Source: Microcella indica (GTDB lineage Bacteria; Actinomycetota; Actinomycetes; Actinomycetales; Microbacteriaceae). From it: 64,000 nucleotides of DNA. Under the pieces are notes generated by a model. That model did no database searches. It was not told the origin of the DNA and saw nothing but the letters and a program-made list of their open reading frames with translations. Below are positions 16,577 through 25,091 of the stretch, one piece after another. Made by a program: the position numbers and the translations under genes. The DNA is taken from NCBI RefSeq assembly GCF_013414345.1, contig NZ_CP058670.1:310001-374000 (forward strand), given 5' to 3'. How positions within the stretch are numbered: position 1 is the first letter of the stretch; each line of letters begins with the position of its first letter.

Positions 16577-17235
16577 TGGCCAAGCTCTACTTCCGCTACG
16601 GCGCGATGAACAGCGGCAAGAGCACCGCGCTGCTGCAGGCCGCCTACAACTACGAGGAGCGCGACCAGTCCGTCGTGCTCGCCAAGCCGCGCATCGACAC
16701 CAAGGGCGACCAGACGATCGTGTCGCGGCTCGGCGTCACGCGCGCCGTCGACTTCACGATCGACGAGACCGACGACGTCTACACGCGCTTCCAAGCGCAT
16801 CGTGCGTCCCTGCTGCGGGTGCGGCAACGGGATGTCTCGTGCCTCCTCGTCGACGAGGCGCAGTTCCTCACTCCACCGCAGGTCGACGACCTGCTGCGCA
16901 TCGCGATCCGGGAAGACATCCCCGTCCTCGCGTACGGCATCCGCACCGACTTCCAGACGGTCGCGTTCCCCGGCAGCCGCCGACTGCTCGAGATCGCGCA
17001 CTCCCTCGAAGAGCTCAAGACCATCTGCCGCTGCGGCCGCAAAGCCGTCTTCAACGCGCGCTCGATCGACGGCGTCTTCGTCTTCGACGGCGACCAGGTC
17101 GCCATCGATGGCGTCGACGTCGCCTACGAGAGCCTGTGCGGGGCGTGCTACCTCGACGAGTCGGGAGAGTCGCTGGCCTCCGGGTGGAAGGCCCCGGTGG
17201 GGCTGGAACTCGAACCTGACCCGGACTTCAGCTAG
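16576..17235 (+). CDS. tdk: Thymidine kinase
   Basis: 219 residues, type II (TK1-like) thymidine kinase of the dTMP salvage pathway. Walker A is GAMNSGKST (9-17), and the catalytic-base segment is LLVDEAQFLT. The lasso/zinc domain has two Cys pairs, CRCGRK and LCGACY. The active-site loop AYGIRTDFQTVAFPGSRRLLEIA follows the family. ATG overlaps the regulator stop by one base, so tdk is the last gene of that operon; many Actinobacteria outside this group lack tdk. A hairpin follows at 17372-17415. Confidence 0.95.
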   Translation: MAKLYFRYGAMNSGKSTALLQAAYNYEERDQSVVLAKPRIDTKGDQTIVSRLGVTRAVDFTIDETDDVYTRFQAHRASLLRVRQRDVSCLLVDEAQFLTPPQVDDLLRIAIREDIPVLAYGIRTDFQTVAFPGSRRLLEIAHSLEELKTICRCGRKAVFNARSIDGVFVFDGDQVAIDGVDVAYESLCGACYLDESGESLASGWKAPVGLELEPDPDFS

Positions 17236-17284
17236 TCGCGGGCCGCTCCGCTCCGCCCCCACCGCCCCGCCCCGCGTAGCTCGT

Positions 17285-17356
17285 CCCGCCCCAGATTTGC
17301 CCCCAACGGGGCCGCGCGCAGAGCTCAAGCGCCCATTCGTGCCAGATCTGGCGGGG
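17285..17356. repeat. Intergenic palindromic repeat, copy A
   Basis: A 72-bp element between tdk and tRNA-Pro. It begins CCCGCCCCAGATTTG and ends CCAGATCTGGCGGGG, with an internal AGCGCCCATTCG. A related element with the same end and internal sequences lies at 41011-41086. The ends are inverted repeats of each other apart from one or two bases. It resembles REP/MITE-like intergenic elements; no coding content. Confidence 0.6.
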
Positions 17357-17371
17357 TGACGAGCCTGGGGG

Positions 17372-17415
17372 ACGACAGAAGCCCCCGAACCCGTAGGTTC
17401 GAGGGCTTCTGTCGT
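17372..17415. terminator. Hairpin between tdk and tRNA-Pro
   Basis: ACGACAGAAGCCC (17372-17384) is the exact reverse complement of GGGCTTCTGTCGT (17403-17415), and GAAC/GTTC pairs again inside. There is no U-run on either strand, so it may terminate tdk and the oppositely oriented tRNA imperfectly, or act as an mRNA 3' stabiliser. Confidence 0.6.
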
Positions 17416-17433
17416 TCCCGAGAGAGAACACTG

Positions 17434-17507
17434 TCGGGGTAACAGGATTTGAACCTGCGACCTCGTCGTCCCGAACGACGCGCGCTACCAAGCTGCGCCA
17501 TACCCCG
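17434..17507 (-). tRNA. tRNA-Pro (anticodon CGG)
   Basis: A 74-base cloverleaf on the minus strand. The acceptor stem is CGGGGTA/TACCCCG, the D stem GCGC/GCGC and the anticodon stem CGTCG/CGACG around loop TTCGGGA, so the anticodon is CGG (reads CCG). The T arm has TTCAAAT in its loop. The discriminator is A and CCA is not encoded. CCG is a common proline codon in this genome. Confidence 0.95.
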
Positions 17508-17532
17508 ATGCGCCCTCAGTGAGGGCGACCCG

Positions 17533-18483
17533 TCAAGAATAGCCGATGTCGTCGTCGACGAGAGTCACGAGCACCGCCTCGGGCGGGCAGGCGAGGCGCA
17601 CGGGCGCGAAGATCGAGGTGCCGAGACCCGCCGAGACGTTCAGGTAGGCCGCTGACAGGGCGTGGTGCCACACGTGCAGCCCCCTCGCGTACTCGCGGGG
17701 AAGGTCGCAATTGGTGACGAGCGCGCCGACGCCCGGCACGCACACCTGCCCGCCATGCGTATGCCCCGCGAAGATGACATCGGCGCCCTGCGTCGTGAAG
17801 GAGTCGAGCACGCGCTGGTAGGGGGCGTGCGTGACACCGATCGTCACGGCGGGGTCGTCGGTCGGGTCCTCGTCGAGCTCGCGCAGAGCATCCATGAGGG
17901 CCGGCAGCACATCGAGGCGATCCCATCCGCGGTGGGCGTCGTTGGTGCCGAGCAGTTCGAGGCGGGAGCGCTTGAGGAAGAGCTGGGTGACGTCGTTGTT
18001 GAGGTTCAACCACCCCAGACGGTCGAGGAAGAAGCTCTCGAGCGCGTCGACGTCCAGCCGCGTCGCCTCCTCGGCGCGGTGCTGAGAGGGGCCGATGAGG
18101 TACCGCAACGGGTTCTTGGGGCCGGGCGCGAAGTAGTCGTTGGAACCGTGCACGAACACGCCGGGGACTCCCGCGAAGGGTTCGAGCGCGCGACGCAGGG
18201 CCGGCAGCGCTTCGAGGTGACCCAGGCTGTCGCCGGTCATGACGACGAGATCGGGCTCGAGTTGCGCAAGGTTCCGCACCCACTCGATCTTGTCGCGCTG
18301 CCAGGGGGCGAGGTGCAGGTCGCTCAGGTGCAGGATCCGAATCGGCTCGGCGCCGGGGGAGAGAACGGGCACGGTCTCCCGTCGCACTCGGAAGGCGCGG
18401 CGCTCGACGACCGTCGCGTACACGGCGACGGCCGCCGCGATCCCGAGGGATGCGGCGGCCGTTCCGCGAACGAGAGCGCTCAC
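17533..18483 (-). CDS. Metallophosphoesterase, membrane-anchored
   Basis: 316 residues, GTG start overlapping the PBP stop (GTGA). One N-terminal hydrophobic segment (about 8-26) is followed by a calcineurin-like phosphoesterase domain: HLSDLHLAPWQ (D-x-H), VVMTGDSLGH (GD), VHGSNDYF (GSND, here for GNHD), IGVTHAPYQR and VIFAGHTHGGQVCVPG (GHxH). It is coupled with the class A PBP, as is common in Actinobacteria, suggesting a cell-envelope role. The substrate is unknown. Family relatives of the YkuE/YaeI type act on lipid- or wall-linked phosphoesters. Confidence 0.88.
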   Translation of the reverse strand: MSALVRGTAAASLGIAAAVAVYATVVERRAFRVRRETVPVLSPGAEPIRILHLSDLHLAPWQRDKIEWVRNLAQLEPDLVVMTGDSLGHLEALPALRRALEPFAGVPGVFVHGSNDYFAPGPKNPLRYLIGPSQHRAEEATRLDVDALESFFLDRLGWLNLNNDVTQLFLKRSRLELLGTNDAHRGWDRLDVLPALMDALRELDEDPTDDPAVTIGVTHAPYQRVLDSFTTQGADVIFAGHTHGGQVCVPGVGALVTNCDLPREYARGLHVWHHALSAAYLNVSAGLGTSIFAPVRLACPPEAVLVTLVDDDIGYS

Positions 18484-21023
18484 GAACAGTCGAGTCGCGA
18501 GACCGTCAACGTGATCGACTTCTCATACTTGACCTTCGAGCCTCCACTCGGATTCTGCCCCGTGACGATGCCGTCCATGAGCGGATCGCCGCCTTCTTCC
18601 ACCGGCGGGATCTCGGAGCAGGACTCGGAGACGTTCGTGAACCCGGCGTCGCCGAGAATGTCGCGAGCCTCTTCGAAGGTGTAGCCGTCGGACGAGACGT
18701 CGGGCAGCTCGATGAGGTTGCCGCGACTCGTCTCCACCCGCACGATCACCCCTCGCGCGAGCAGGGTGCCCGGTTCGATCGACATGCTGGCCACGCGGCC
18801 CTCTTCGAGATCGGAGTCGACCTGGCCGGAGACCTCGAAGCCGAAGCCGAGCCCCTCGAGCAGGGAACGGGCGTCCTCCTCGGTCTCGCCGCGCACGTCA
18901 GGCAGTTCGACGCCCGAACCGATGAGGAGTCGACCCGGGGGATCCGGGAAGCCGCCTCCGCCGTACTGGCCGTTCACGGCAGTCATGAGGGGCTTGAAGA
19001 TGAGGTGCCGGAGGCTGCCGCCGCTCGGGTAGTTGCGGATAGGGAAATCGCCCTTGATGTTGCCGACCCACACAGCCGTCGCAACCTCGCGCGTGGAGCC
19101 GACGACCCACGTCTGCTTCGATCGGTCGGTGGTTCCCGTCTTTCCGATGATCGGCACACCATCGCGAGGGTTGGAGGCGACACCGGTTCCCCCGCTCATC
19201 ACGCCCTGCATGGCGTAGGCGGCAGCGGCGGCGATCTCGGGGTCGAGACCCTGGCGGCAGTCCGGCGCCTGACCGGGAAGCTCCTCACCGTTGCGGGTCA
19301 CGAAGCGGTCGACCGCGATGGGCTCGCAGTAGCGGCCGTCGTTCGCGATCGCAGCGAACGCCGCCGCCATCGTCATGGGCGCGATGTTGTTCGTGCCCAG
19401 GACCGACGAGGGGTTCGTCTCCAGGGGAGCCCCGTCGGCGCGGTGCACTCCGATGCTCTCCGCCGTCTGTCGGATGCCGCACAGGTCGAGCTGCTGGGCG
19501 ATCGCGACGAAGGCGGTGTTCACCGAATCGGTGGTGGCGCGGTAGGCGCTCATCGCCGGTGCCGCCGGCGCGTCGTTCTTCGGTGTCCACGGCCCGCCCC
19601 AGCCGCCCACGCACGAGTCGGTGAAGGAGGCCTGGTTGAAGGTGCGCACCGTCGAGTCCACGTACTCGTTGAGCCCGTGGCCCTGCTTGAGCCACTCGAG
19701 GAGAGCGAAGACCTTGTAGGTCGATCCGGTCTGGAATCCGCCTGAGCCGCCGTAGGGCTGGTCGGTGTTGAAGTTGACGGCAGTCGTGCCCAGGCCGCCG
19801 CCCTCGAGGGTGTTGTCGAAGGTCTTGTTCTGCGCCATCGTGATGATGCGGCCGGAGCCCGTCTCCACCGACACGGCGGTGCCACCGAGCTCGAGCGCGG
19901 TCTCCTTGCGCGGCACGTAGTTCCACACCTCGTCCTGCGCCACCTTCTGCAGCGAGAGGTTGAGCGTCGTGTAGACGTCGAGACCGCCCAGGCGCCACGC
20001 ATTGCGCCGTTCCTCCACGGTGGAACCGAGCGACTCGAAGTTGTCGACGTTCTCGACGACGAAGTCGCAGAAGAACTTGGCGTATCGATGGCCCGCCATG
20101 CAGCCGTTCGAGGGAGGGCTCGGGTTCACGAACTCCTCGTCGACCGGCTGGTCGATCGCCTCGCGGTGCTCGGCGGCCGTGATGAAGCCCTCATCGAGCA
20201 TCGCATCGAGGATGAAGTCTCGGCGGGCCTGGTTTGCTGGGTAGTTCTCCGGGCTCTTGAGCGAGCGCGCGCCGGGCTGCTGAACGATCGCGATGAGGCT
20301 CGCGGCCTGGGCGATGGTCACATCGGCGGCGGTAACCCCGAAGTACTCCTGTGCGGCCGCCTCGATGCCGTAGGTGTTGCCGCCGAAGCCGGCGATGTTC
20401 AGGTAGGCCAGCAGGATCTCGTTCTTGGTGTACTGCTTCTCGAGCCCGATCGCGAGCTTGGCCTCCTTGAGCTTGCGCTCGAGGCTCGTCTCCTGCGCCG
20501 CGCGGATGGCCTCGAGCTGATCCTCCTCCGACTCGAGCTGCAGGGCCTCGTTGATGAAGAGGTTCTTGACGAGCTGCATCGTGAGCGTCGAGGCGCCCGA
20601 CTCGATGTCGCCCGAGGCGACGTTGCCGACCGCGGCACGCACGATCGACTGCACGTCGACGCCATTGTGGTCGTAGAAGCGGCGGTCCTCACCGGCGAGC
20701 ACGGCATCCTTGATGTACTGCGAGACGTCGTCCCAGCCGGCCTCCTCGCGGTTCTGGTAGTACACCGTCGCGATTTCGGTGTAGCCGTCATCGGGGTTGG
20801 CCGTCTTCTGAGCCCACAGCGTGTTGCGCTGGGACTGCTCGTCGATGCGGATGTACTCGGGCAGACCCTCGAAGATGCCGATGGTGTTGGAGGCGGCCAT
20901 TCCGGTGACCGCGAGCGCCGGGGTGACCATGACGGTCACGAGAACTCCGGCGAGTGCGCTGAGGCCGAGCATGCCGGCGAGTGCGCCGATGATGCCGGAG
21001 GCCTTCTGATTCTGGGCAGACAT
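18480..21023 (-). CDS. Class A penicillin-binding protein with PASTA domains
   Basis: 847 residues. After one N-terminal TM (about 10-38) comes a GT51 transglycosylase domain with EDRRFYDHNGVD and ESGASTLTMQLVKNL, then a transpeptidase with GSTYKVFALLEWL (SxxK Ser), TDSVNTAF (SxN) and IGKTGTTD (KTG). Two PASTA domains close the C-terminus (from about 705: VELPDVRGETEEDA and ELPDVSSDGYTFEEA), which bind uncrosslinked wall or muropeptides. ATG 21023 is chosen because it precedes the TM directly; upstream codons are hydrophilic. It resembles mycobacterial PonA1/PonA2-type enzymes that polymerise and crosslink peptidoglycan. Metallophosphatase follows with a 4-bp overlap. Confidence 0.94.
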   Translation of the reverse strand: MSAQNQKASGIIGALAGMLGLSALAGVLVTVMVTPALAVTGMAASNTIGIFEGLPEYIRIDEQSQRNTLWAQKTANPDDGYTEIATVYYQNREEAGWDDVSQYIKDAVLAGEDRRFYDHNGVDVQSIVRAAVGNVASGDIESGASTLTMQLVKNLFINEALQLESEEDQLEAIRAAQETSLERKLKEAKLAIGLEKQYTKNEILLAYLNIAGFGGNTYGIEAAAQEYFGVTAADVTIAQAASLIAIVQQPGARSLKSPENYPANQARRDFILDAMLDEGFITAAEHREAIDQPVDEEFVNPSPPSNGCMAGHRYAKFFCDFVVENVDNFESLGSTVEERRNAWRLGGLDVYTTLNLSLQKVAQDEVWNYVPRKETALELGGTAVSVETGSGRIITMAQNKTFDNTLEGGGLGTTAVNFNTDQPYGGSGGFQTGSTYKVFALLEWLKQGHGLNEYVDSTVRTFNQASFTDSCVGGWGGPWTPKNDAPAAPAMSAYRATTDSVNTAFVAIAQQLDLCGIRQTAESIGVHRADGAPLETNPSSVLGTNNIAPMTMAAAFAAIANDGRYCEPIAVDRFVTRNGEELPGQAPDCRQGLDPEIAAAAAYAMQGVMSGGTGVASNPRDGVPIIGKTGTTDRSKQTWVVGSTREVATAVWVGNIKGDFPIRNYPSGGSLRHLIFKPLMTAVNGQYGGGGFPDPPGRLLIGSGVELPDVRGETEEDARSLLEGLGFGFEVSGQVDSDLEEGRVASMSIEPGTLLARGVIVRVETSRGNLIELPDVSSDGYTFEEARDILGDAGFTNVSESCSEIPPVEEGGDPLMDGIVTGQNPSGGSKVKYEKSITLTVSRLDCS

Positions 21024-21074
21024 ATGCTTGAGGGTACGGCAACTTGCCCCCCTTAACCCTGAACGGAGACCGAG

Positions 21075-21239
21075 ATGACGCAATGGGAGTACCTCACGAC
21101 TCCGCTCATGATCCACACCACCCAGGCGATCCTCAACAACTGGGGCGCGGAGGGCTGGGAACTCGTGCAGATCGTGCCGGGCCCGGAGGGCGGGCTTGTC
21201 GCGTACTTCAAGCGTCCCCTCGAAGGCGGCGCCGCATGA
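21075..21239 (+). CDS. Small conserved protein (DUF4177-like)
   Basis: 54 residues, GGAGA ribosome-binding site. Sequence pattern MTQWEYLTTPL then NNWGAEGWELVQIVPGP resembles DUF4177, a small alpha-beta fold whose W-E-Y...G-x-x-G-W-E-L pattern is well conserved. It is divergent from the PBP gene and overlaps RidA by 4 bp (ATGA), so the two are made together. Function unknown. Confidence 0.8.
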   Translation: MTQWEYLTTPLMIHTTQAILNNWGAEGWELVQIVPGPEGGLVAYFKRPLEGGAA

Positions 21240-21697
21240 GCGGCATCGACGCGCGCCTGGCCGAGCTCGGCATCAGCATCCCGCAGCTGGCGAAGCCCGT
21301 CGCCGCCTACGTGCCGGCCGTCGTGACCGGCCACCTCGTGCACACGGCGGGGCAGCTGCCCTTCGTCGACGGCGCCCTGCCCGCGACCGGCAAGGTGGGC
21401 GCCGAGGTGAGTGCCGAGGATGCTGCGGGCTACGCCCGCACGTGCGTGCTCAACGCGCTCGCCGCGGCGCAGAGCGTCATCGGCTCTCTCGACCGCGTCA
21501 CTCGTATCGTGAAGGTCACGGGCTTCGTCGCGTCGGCTCCAGACTTCACAGGCCAGCCGACCGTGCTCAACGGCGCCTCCGAGGTGCTGGGCGAGATCTT
21601 CGGCGAGGCGGGCCACCACGCGCGCAGCGCCGTCGGCGTCGCCGTGCTGCCCCTGGATGCTCCGGTCGAGGTCGAGCTCATCCTCGAGTTCGCCTGA
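21236..21697 (+). CDS. RidA family protein (enamine/imine deaminase-like)
   Basis: 153 residues. RidA/YjgF/L-PSP fold; RidA enzymes hydrolyse reactive enamine or imine intermediates released by PLP enzymes such as threonine dehydratase. Seen here are VVTGHLVHTAGQLPFVDG, the trimer-forming NALAAAQSVIGSLDRVTRIVKVTGFVAS-type segment and the C-terminal ARSAVGVAVLPLDAPVEVE. The canonical substrate-binding Arg lies in the expected place (ARSAVGVAVLP, R before S-A-V), but the final strand is VEVELILEF without the classic E-I-E-A. It belongs to the longer actinobacterial RidA subgroup, so deaminase activity is likely but not certain. Confidence 0.88.
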   Translation: MSGIDARLAELGISIPQLAKPVAAYVPAVVTGHLVHTAGQLPFVDGALPATGKVGAEVSAEDAAGYARTCVLNALAAAQSVIGSLDRVTRIVKVTGFVASAPDFTGQPTVLNGASEVLGEIFGEAGHHARSAVGVAVLPLDAPVEVELILEFA

Positions 21698-21717
21698 CCC
21701 GGCCGGGCCTCTCTCCG

Positions 21718-23670
21718 CTACTTCATGGTGTCGGAGATGATGCGGATGACGCTCGTGTCGGTGAGCGTCGTCGTGTCACCCACCTCGCGGCCTTCCGCGA
21801 CGTCCTGCAGCAGGCGGCGCATGATCTTGCCCGAACGAGTCTTGGGCAGCTCCTCCACGACGAACACCTGACGGGGCCGGGCGATCGCGCCGATCTGCTC
21901 GGCGACGTGCGCCCGCAGGAGGTCGCTCGCCTCCTGCGGCGTGACGGTGTTCGCGAGACGACCCTTGAGGATCACGAAGGCGACGACCGCCTGACCGGTC
22001 GTGTCGTCGTGCGCGCCGACGACCGCGGCCTCGGCCGTGAGCTCGTGCGACACGAGCGCCGACTCGATCTCCATCGTCGAGAGGCGGTGGCCCGAGATGT
22101 TCATGACGTCGTCGACGCGGCCGAGCAGCCACACGTCGCCGTCCTCATCGAGGTGCGCGCCGTCGCCCGCGAAGTAGGTGTTCGCGAACTTCGACCAGTA
22201 GGTGTCCTTGTAGCGCTGCTCGTCACCCCAGATGCCACGCAGCATGCTCGGCCACGGCTCGGTGAGCACGAGGAGCCCTCCGGCCTCCTTGCCGACGTGC
22301 ACGCCCTCCTCGTCGAGCACATCCACCGAGATTCCCGGCAGGGGAACCTGGGCGGCGCCCGGTTTGGTCGTCGTGATGCCGGGCAGCGCGCTGATCATGA
22401 TCGCGCCCGTCTCGGTCTGCCACCACGTGTCGACGATGGGCGCGGTGCCGCCGCCGATGATCTCGCGGAACCAGACCCATGCCTCGGGGTTGATGGGCTC
22501 ACCGACCGATCCGAGCAGGCGCAGGCTCGACAGGTCGAACTTCTGCGGTATCTCGCGACCGAGCTTCATGAACGAGCGGATCGCCGTCGGCGCGGTGTAG
22601 AAGATGCTCACCTTGTACTTCTCGATGAGCTCCCACCACCGGCCGGGGTGGGGAGTGTCGGGCGTGCCCTCGTAGAGCAGCTGTGTTGCGCCGTTCGCGA
22701 GCGGGCCGTAGACCACGTAGCTGTGGCCCGTGATCCAGCCGACGTCGGCCGTGCACCAGTAGACGTCGCTCTCGGGCTTGAGGTCGAACACGTTCTTGTG
22801 CGTGAACGCGACCTGCGTGAGGTAGCCGCCTGAGGTGTGCAGGATGCCCTTGGGCTTGCCGGTCGTTCCCGAGGTGTAGAGGATGAACAGCGGGTTCTCG
22901 GCTTCGAAGCCGCGTGCCTCGTGCTCGTCGCTCATGGGCGCGATCTCGTCGTGCCACCACAGGTCGCGCCCCGCTGTCCAGTCGATCTCGTTCTCGCCGC
23001 GCCGCACGACGAGCACCTTCTCGACCGTCGTCTCGCCGGCGGCGAGGGCCGCGTCGACGGCGGGCTTGAGCGGCAGCACCTTGCCCTTGCGGTACGCGCC
23101 GTCGGCGGTGATGACGAGCTTGGCGCCTGCATCGTCGATGCGGGCGCGCAGGCTCTCGGCCGCGAAGCCGCCGAACACGACCGAGTGCACGGCGCCCAGC
23201 CGCGCGACGGCGAGCATCGCGATGACGGCCTCCGGAATGACGGGCAGGTAGATCGCGACGCGATCGCCCTGACTGACGCCGAGGCTCGCGAGCAGATTGG
23301 CGGCGCGCTTGACCTCGACGGTCAGCTCGGCGTAGGTGAGGCTGCGCGTGTCGCCGGGCTCGCCCTCCCAGTGGATCGCGACGCGGTCGCCGTGGCCCGC
23401 GAGCACGTGCCGGTCGAGGCAGTTGTAGGCGACGTTGAGCTCGCCGTCGCCGAACCAGCGGGCGACGGGAGCGTTCGACCAGTCGAGCGTCTCCGTGAAG
23501 GGGCGGTGCCAGTGCACGAGGTCGCGCGCCTGCTCGGCCCAGAAGGCGAGGCGGTCGTCGGTCGCGCGCTCGTAGAGCTCGGGGCGGGCGACCGCGCTCG
23601 CGGCGAAGCCGGGGTCGGGGGCGAAGCGGCGCTTCTCGTGCAGAAGGCTGTCGATCGAGGTGCTGGACAT
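21718..23670 (-). CDS. acs: Acetyl-CoA synthetase
   Basis: 650 residues, AMP-forming acetate-CoA ligase. Signatures include YTSGTTGKPKG, the ADVGWITGHSYVVYGPL segment, GSVGEPINPEAW, the TWWQTETGAIM motif and near the end TRSGKIMRRLL, whose Lys is the residue regulated by acetylation in this family. Three ATG codons stand in tandem at 23676, 23673 and 23670. The last gives the best spacing to AAGG and is chosen; the longer open frame upstream has no support. A TATGAT -10 lies at 23743-23738. A perfect palindrome GTACCCCG-T-CGGGGTAC (23802-23818) and an inverted repeat TGTGTCC/GGACACA (23826-23848) in the shared upstream region may be operators. Confidence 0.95.
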   Translation of the reverse strand: MSSTSIDSLLHEKRRFAPDPGFAASAVARPELYERATDDRLAFWAEQARDLVHWHRPFTETLDWSNAPVARWFGDGELNVAYNCLDRHVLAGHGDRVAIHWEGEPGDTRSLTYAELTVEVKRAANLLASLGVSQGDRVAIYLPVIPEAVIAMLAVARLGAVHSVVFGGFAAESLRARIDDAGAKLVITADGAYRKGKVLPLKPAVDAALAAGETTVEKVLVVRRGENEIDWTAGRDLWWHDEIAPMSDEHEARGFEAENPLFILYTSGTTGKPKGILHTSGGYLTQVAFTHKNVFDLKPESDVYWCTADVGWITGHSYVVYGPLANGATQLLYEGTPDTPHPGRWWELIEKYKVSIFYTAPTAIRSFMKLGREIPQKFDLSSLRLLGSVGEPINPEAWVWFREIIGGGTAPIVDTWWQTETGAIMISALPGITTTKPGAAQVPLPGISVDVLDEEGVHVGKEAGGLLVLTEPWPSMLRGIWGDEQRYKDTYWSKFANTYFAGDGAHLDEDGDVWLLGRVDDVMNISGHRLSTMEIESALVSHELTAEAAVVGAHDDTTGQAVVAFVILKGRLANTVTPQEASDLLRAHVAEQIGAIARPRQVFVVEELPKTRSGKIMRRLLQDVAEGREVGDTTTLTDTSVIRIISDTMK

Positions 23671-23801
23671 CATCATCCTTGAGTGTCGAGTGTCTGCGGG
23701 CTGGCCTGGTCTGCCGCACCGGTGAGGAACACCGGCCATCATACGAGGATGCTCGTGGTGCGCGAGAGCACCCGTCACGACGCGACTCGGGCGGCGTTTT
23801 C

Positions 23802-23848
23802 GTACCCCGTCGGGGTACAATTCTGTGTGTCCGCCGTTTGGAGGACAC
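23802..23848. promoter_or_regulatory. Palindromic sites between acs and the 6C RNA
   Basis: Two inverted repeats sit about 35-70 bases upstream of the 6C RNA -35 and about 130-180 bases upstream of the acs start. One is GTACCCCG-T-CGGGGTAC (23802-23818) and the other is TGTGTCC-N9-GGACACA (approximately 23826-23848). They are symmetrical enough to be regulator binding sites, but I cannot assign a regulator. Either or both flanking transcripts could be controlled. Confidence 0.35.
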
Positions 23849-23900
23849 ATAAGTGCCCCGAAAGACTTGACCGGCCCATGCGCTGGCATACACTGAGATT

Positions 23901-24045
23901 CGTCAGCAGCAAGCCTGACCTCGCAACGCGATCGATTCCCCCCAATCCCGTGTTGCTGTGGCGGCGCCCGCTTCCCCCCATTGTGGGCGCCGCCCCCGAA
24001 CTACCCGAGAGCCCCTCCCCACGGAGGGGCTCTCGGAGTTTCTCC
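23901..24045 (+). ncRNA. 6C small RNA
   Basis: The promoter is TTGACC (23867-23872), 16 bases, TACACT (23889-23894), putting the 5' end near 23901. The transcript has two stem-loops each with a run of six C in the loop. The first is GCAACGCG/CGTGTTGC (23923-23956) with C6 at 23938-23943. The second is a 10-bp stem GGCGGCGCCC/GGGCGCCGCC (23960-23994) with C6 at 23974-23979. A strong terminator hairpin CCGAGAGCCCC/GGGGCTCTCGG (24005-24036) and a short U-rich stretch follow. This is the layout of the actinobacterial 6C RNA. In M. tuberculosis the 6C RNA (B11), as I recall, also lies next to the tad-like Rv3654c-Rv3660c cluster, matching its position here. Confidence 0.88.
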
Positions 24046-24098
24046 CCCTTGCGTCGCCTGCGGCTGCGTGCTCGATCGGGGGGCTCCACGATGGCCGG

Positions 24099-25091
24099 GT
24101 GACCTCCTTCGTGCCGCGCGACCCGCGGCGCGCCGGCGAGGGCTCGGCGGTCCGTCCGCTCTCGTCGAGCCTCGTCGCAGCGCTCGGGCCGCTTGCCCCC
24201 GCGGTCGCCGATGCGCGAGCGACCGACGTGTTCGTGACGGGCGATGGAGCGGTGTGGAGCGACGACGGTGCCGGCAGTACGCGCGTGCCGGGCGTGCGGC
24301 TCACCTCGGCAGACGCTCGAGATCTGGCCGTGAGGCTCATCGCCGACGGCGGCCGCCACGTCGACGAGGCGACTCCGACGGCCGACGTGCGGCTCGGCGA
24401 GGGCATCCGCGTGCACGTCGTGCTGCCGCCCATCGCGCGAGCGGGCACGGCCATCTCGCTGCGTCTGCCGCGCGTGCAGCGGGTGACGCTCGACGACTGC
24501 GGACTGCCCGCGCCGGTCATCACTGCTCTGCGTGCGGCCCTCGAGGAACGACGCACGCTTCTCGTGACCGGCGCCACGGGCAGTGGCAAGACGACTCTCA
24601 TGGCGGCCTGGCTCTCGGAGGCCTCGCCACGCGACCGCATCGTGCTCATCGAGGACGTCGCCGAGGCTCCGGTGGAGCATCCTCACGTGGTCGCTCTCGA
24701 ATGCCGACAGGCGAATCTGGAGGGCGCGGGGGCGATCGACCTCGCGAGACTCGTGCGTGAGGCGCTGCGGATGCGGCCGGACAGGCTTGCGGTAGGCGAG
24801 TGCCGCGGGGCGGAGGTGCGCGAGTTTCTCGCCGCGCTCAACACCGGCCATCGCGGGGGAGCAGGCACGTTGCACGCCAACTCCCTCGTCGACGTACCGA
24901 GCCGACTCGAGGCGATCGGCATGATCGCGGGCCTCGCGCCGGAGCCACTGGCCCGGCAGGTGTGCAGCGGCATCGATCTGGCAGTGCACGTGCAGCACGC
25001 GACGACGGGGGAGCGCACGGCGGCACTGGGTCGCTTCGCGCTCGACGCACGGGAGCGGCTCACGATCATCCCCCTCGAGGATGCTCGGTGA
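24099..25091 (+). CDS. tadA: Tad/CpaF-type secretion ATPase
   Basis: 330 residues from GTG 24099, which starts just after the 6C terminator; upstream codons of the frame run through the RNA gene. A hexameric ATPase of the type IV/Tad pilus class. Walker A is TGATGSGKTT, followed by RIVLIEDVAE (Asp/Glu box), RLVREALRMRPDRLAVGECRG (Walker B region) and the His box NTGHRGGAGTLHANS. It powers assembly of Flp-type pili. The N-terminal domain is short. Its stop overlaps the next start. No TadZ/Ssd-like or prepilin peptidase gene is present nearby. Confidence 0.9.
   Translation: MTSFVPRDPRRAGEGSAVRPLSSSLVAALGPLAPAVADARATDVFVTGDGAVWSDDGAGSTRVPGVRLTSADARDLAVRLIADGGRHVDEATPTADVRLGEGIRVHVVLPPIARAGTAISLRLPRVQRVTLDDCGLPAPVITALRAALEERRTLLVTGATGSGKTTLMAAWLSEASPRDRIVLIEDVAEAPVEHPHVVALECRQANLEGAGAIDLARLVREALRMRPDRLAVGECRGAEVREFLAALNTGHRGGAGTLHANSLVDVPSRLEAIGMIAGLAPEPLARQVCSGIDLAVHVQHATTGERTAALGRFALDARERLTIIPLEDAR

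Noticed and set aside
17236-17284. tRNA-Pro region as a prophage attachment site
   Set aside because: The tRNA 3' end is not duplicated nearby and no integrase is seen, unlike the tRNA-Thr case.
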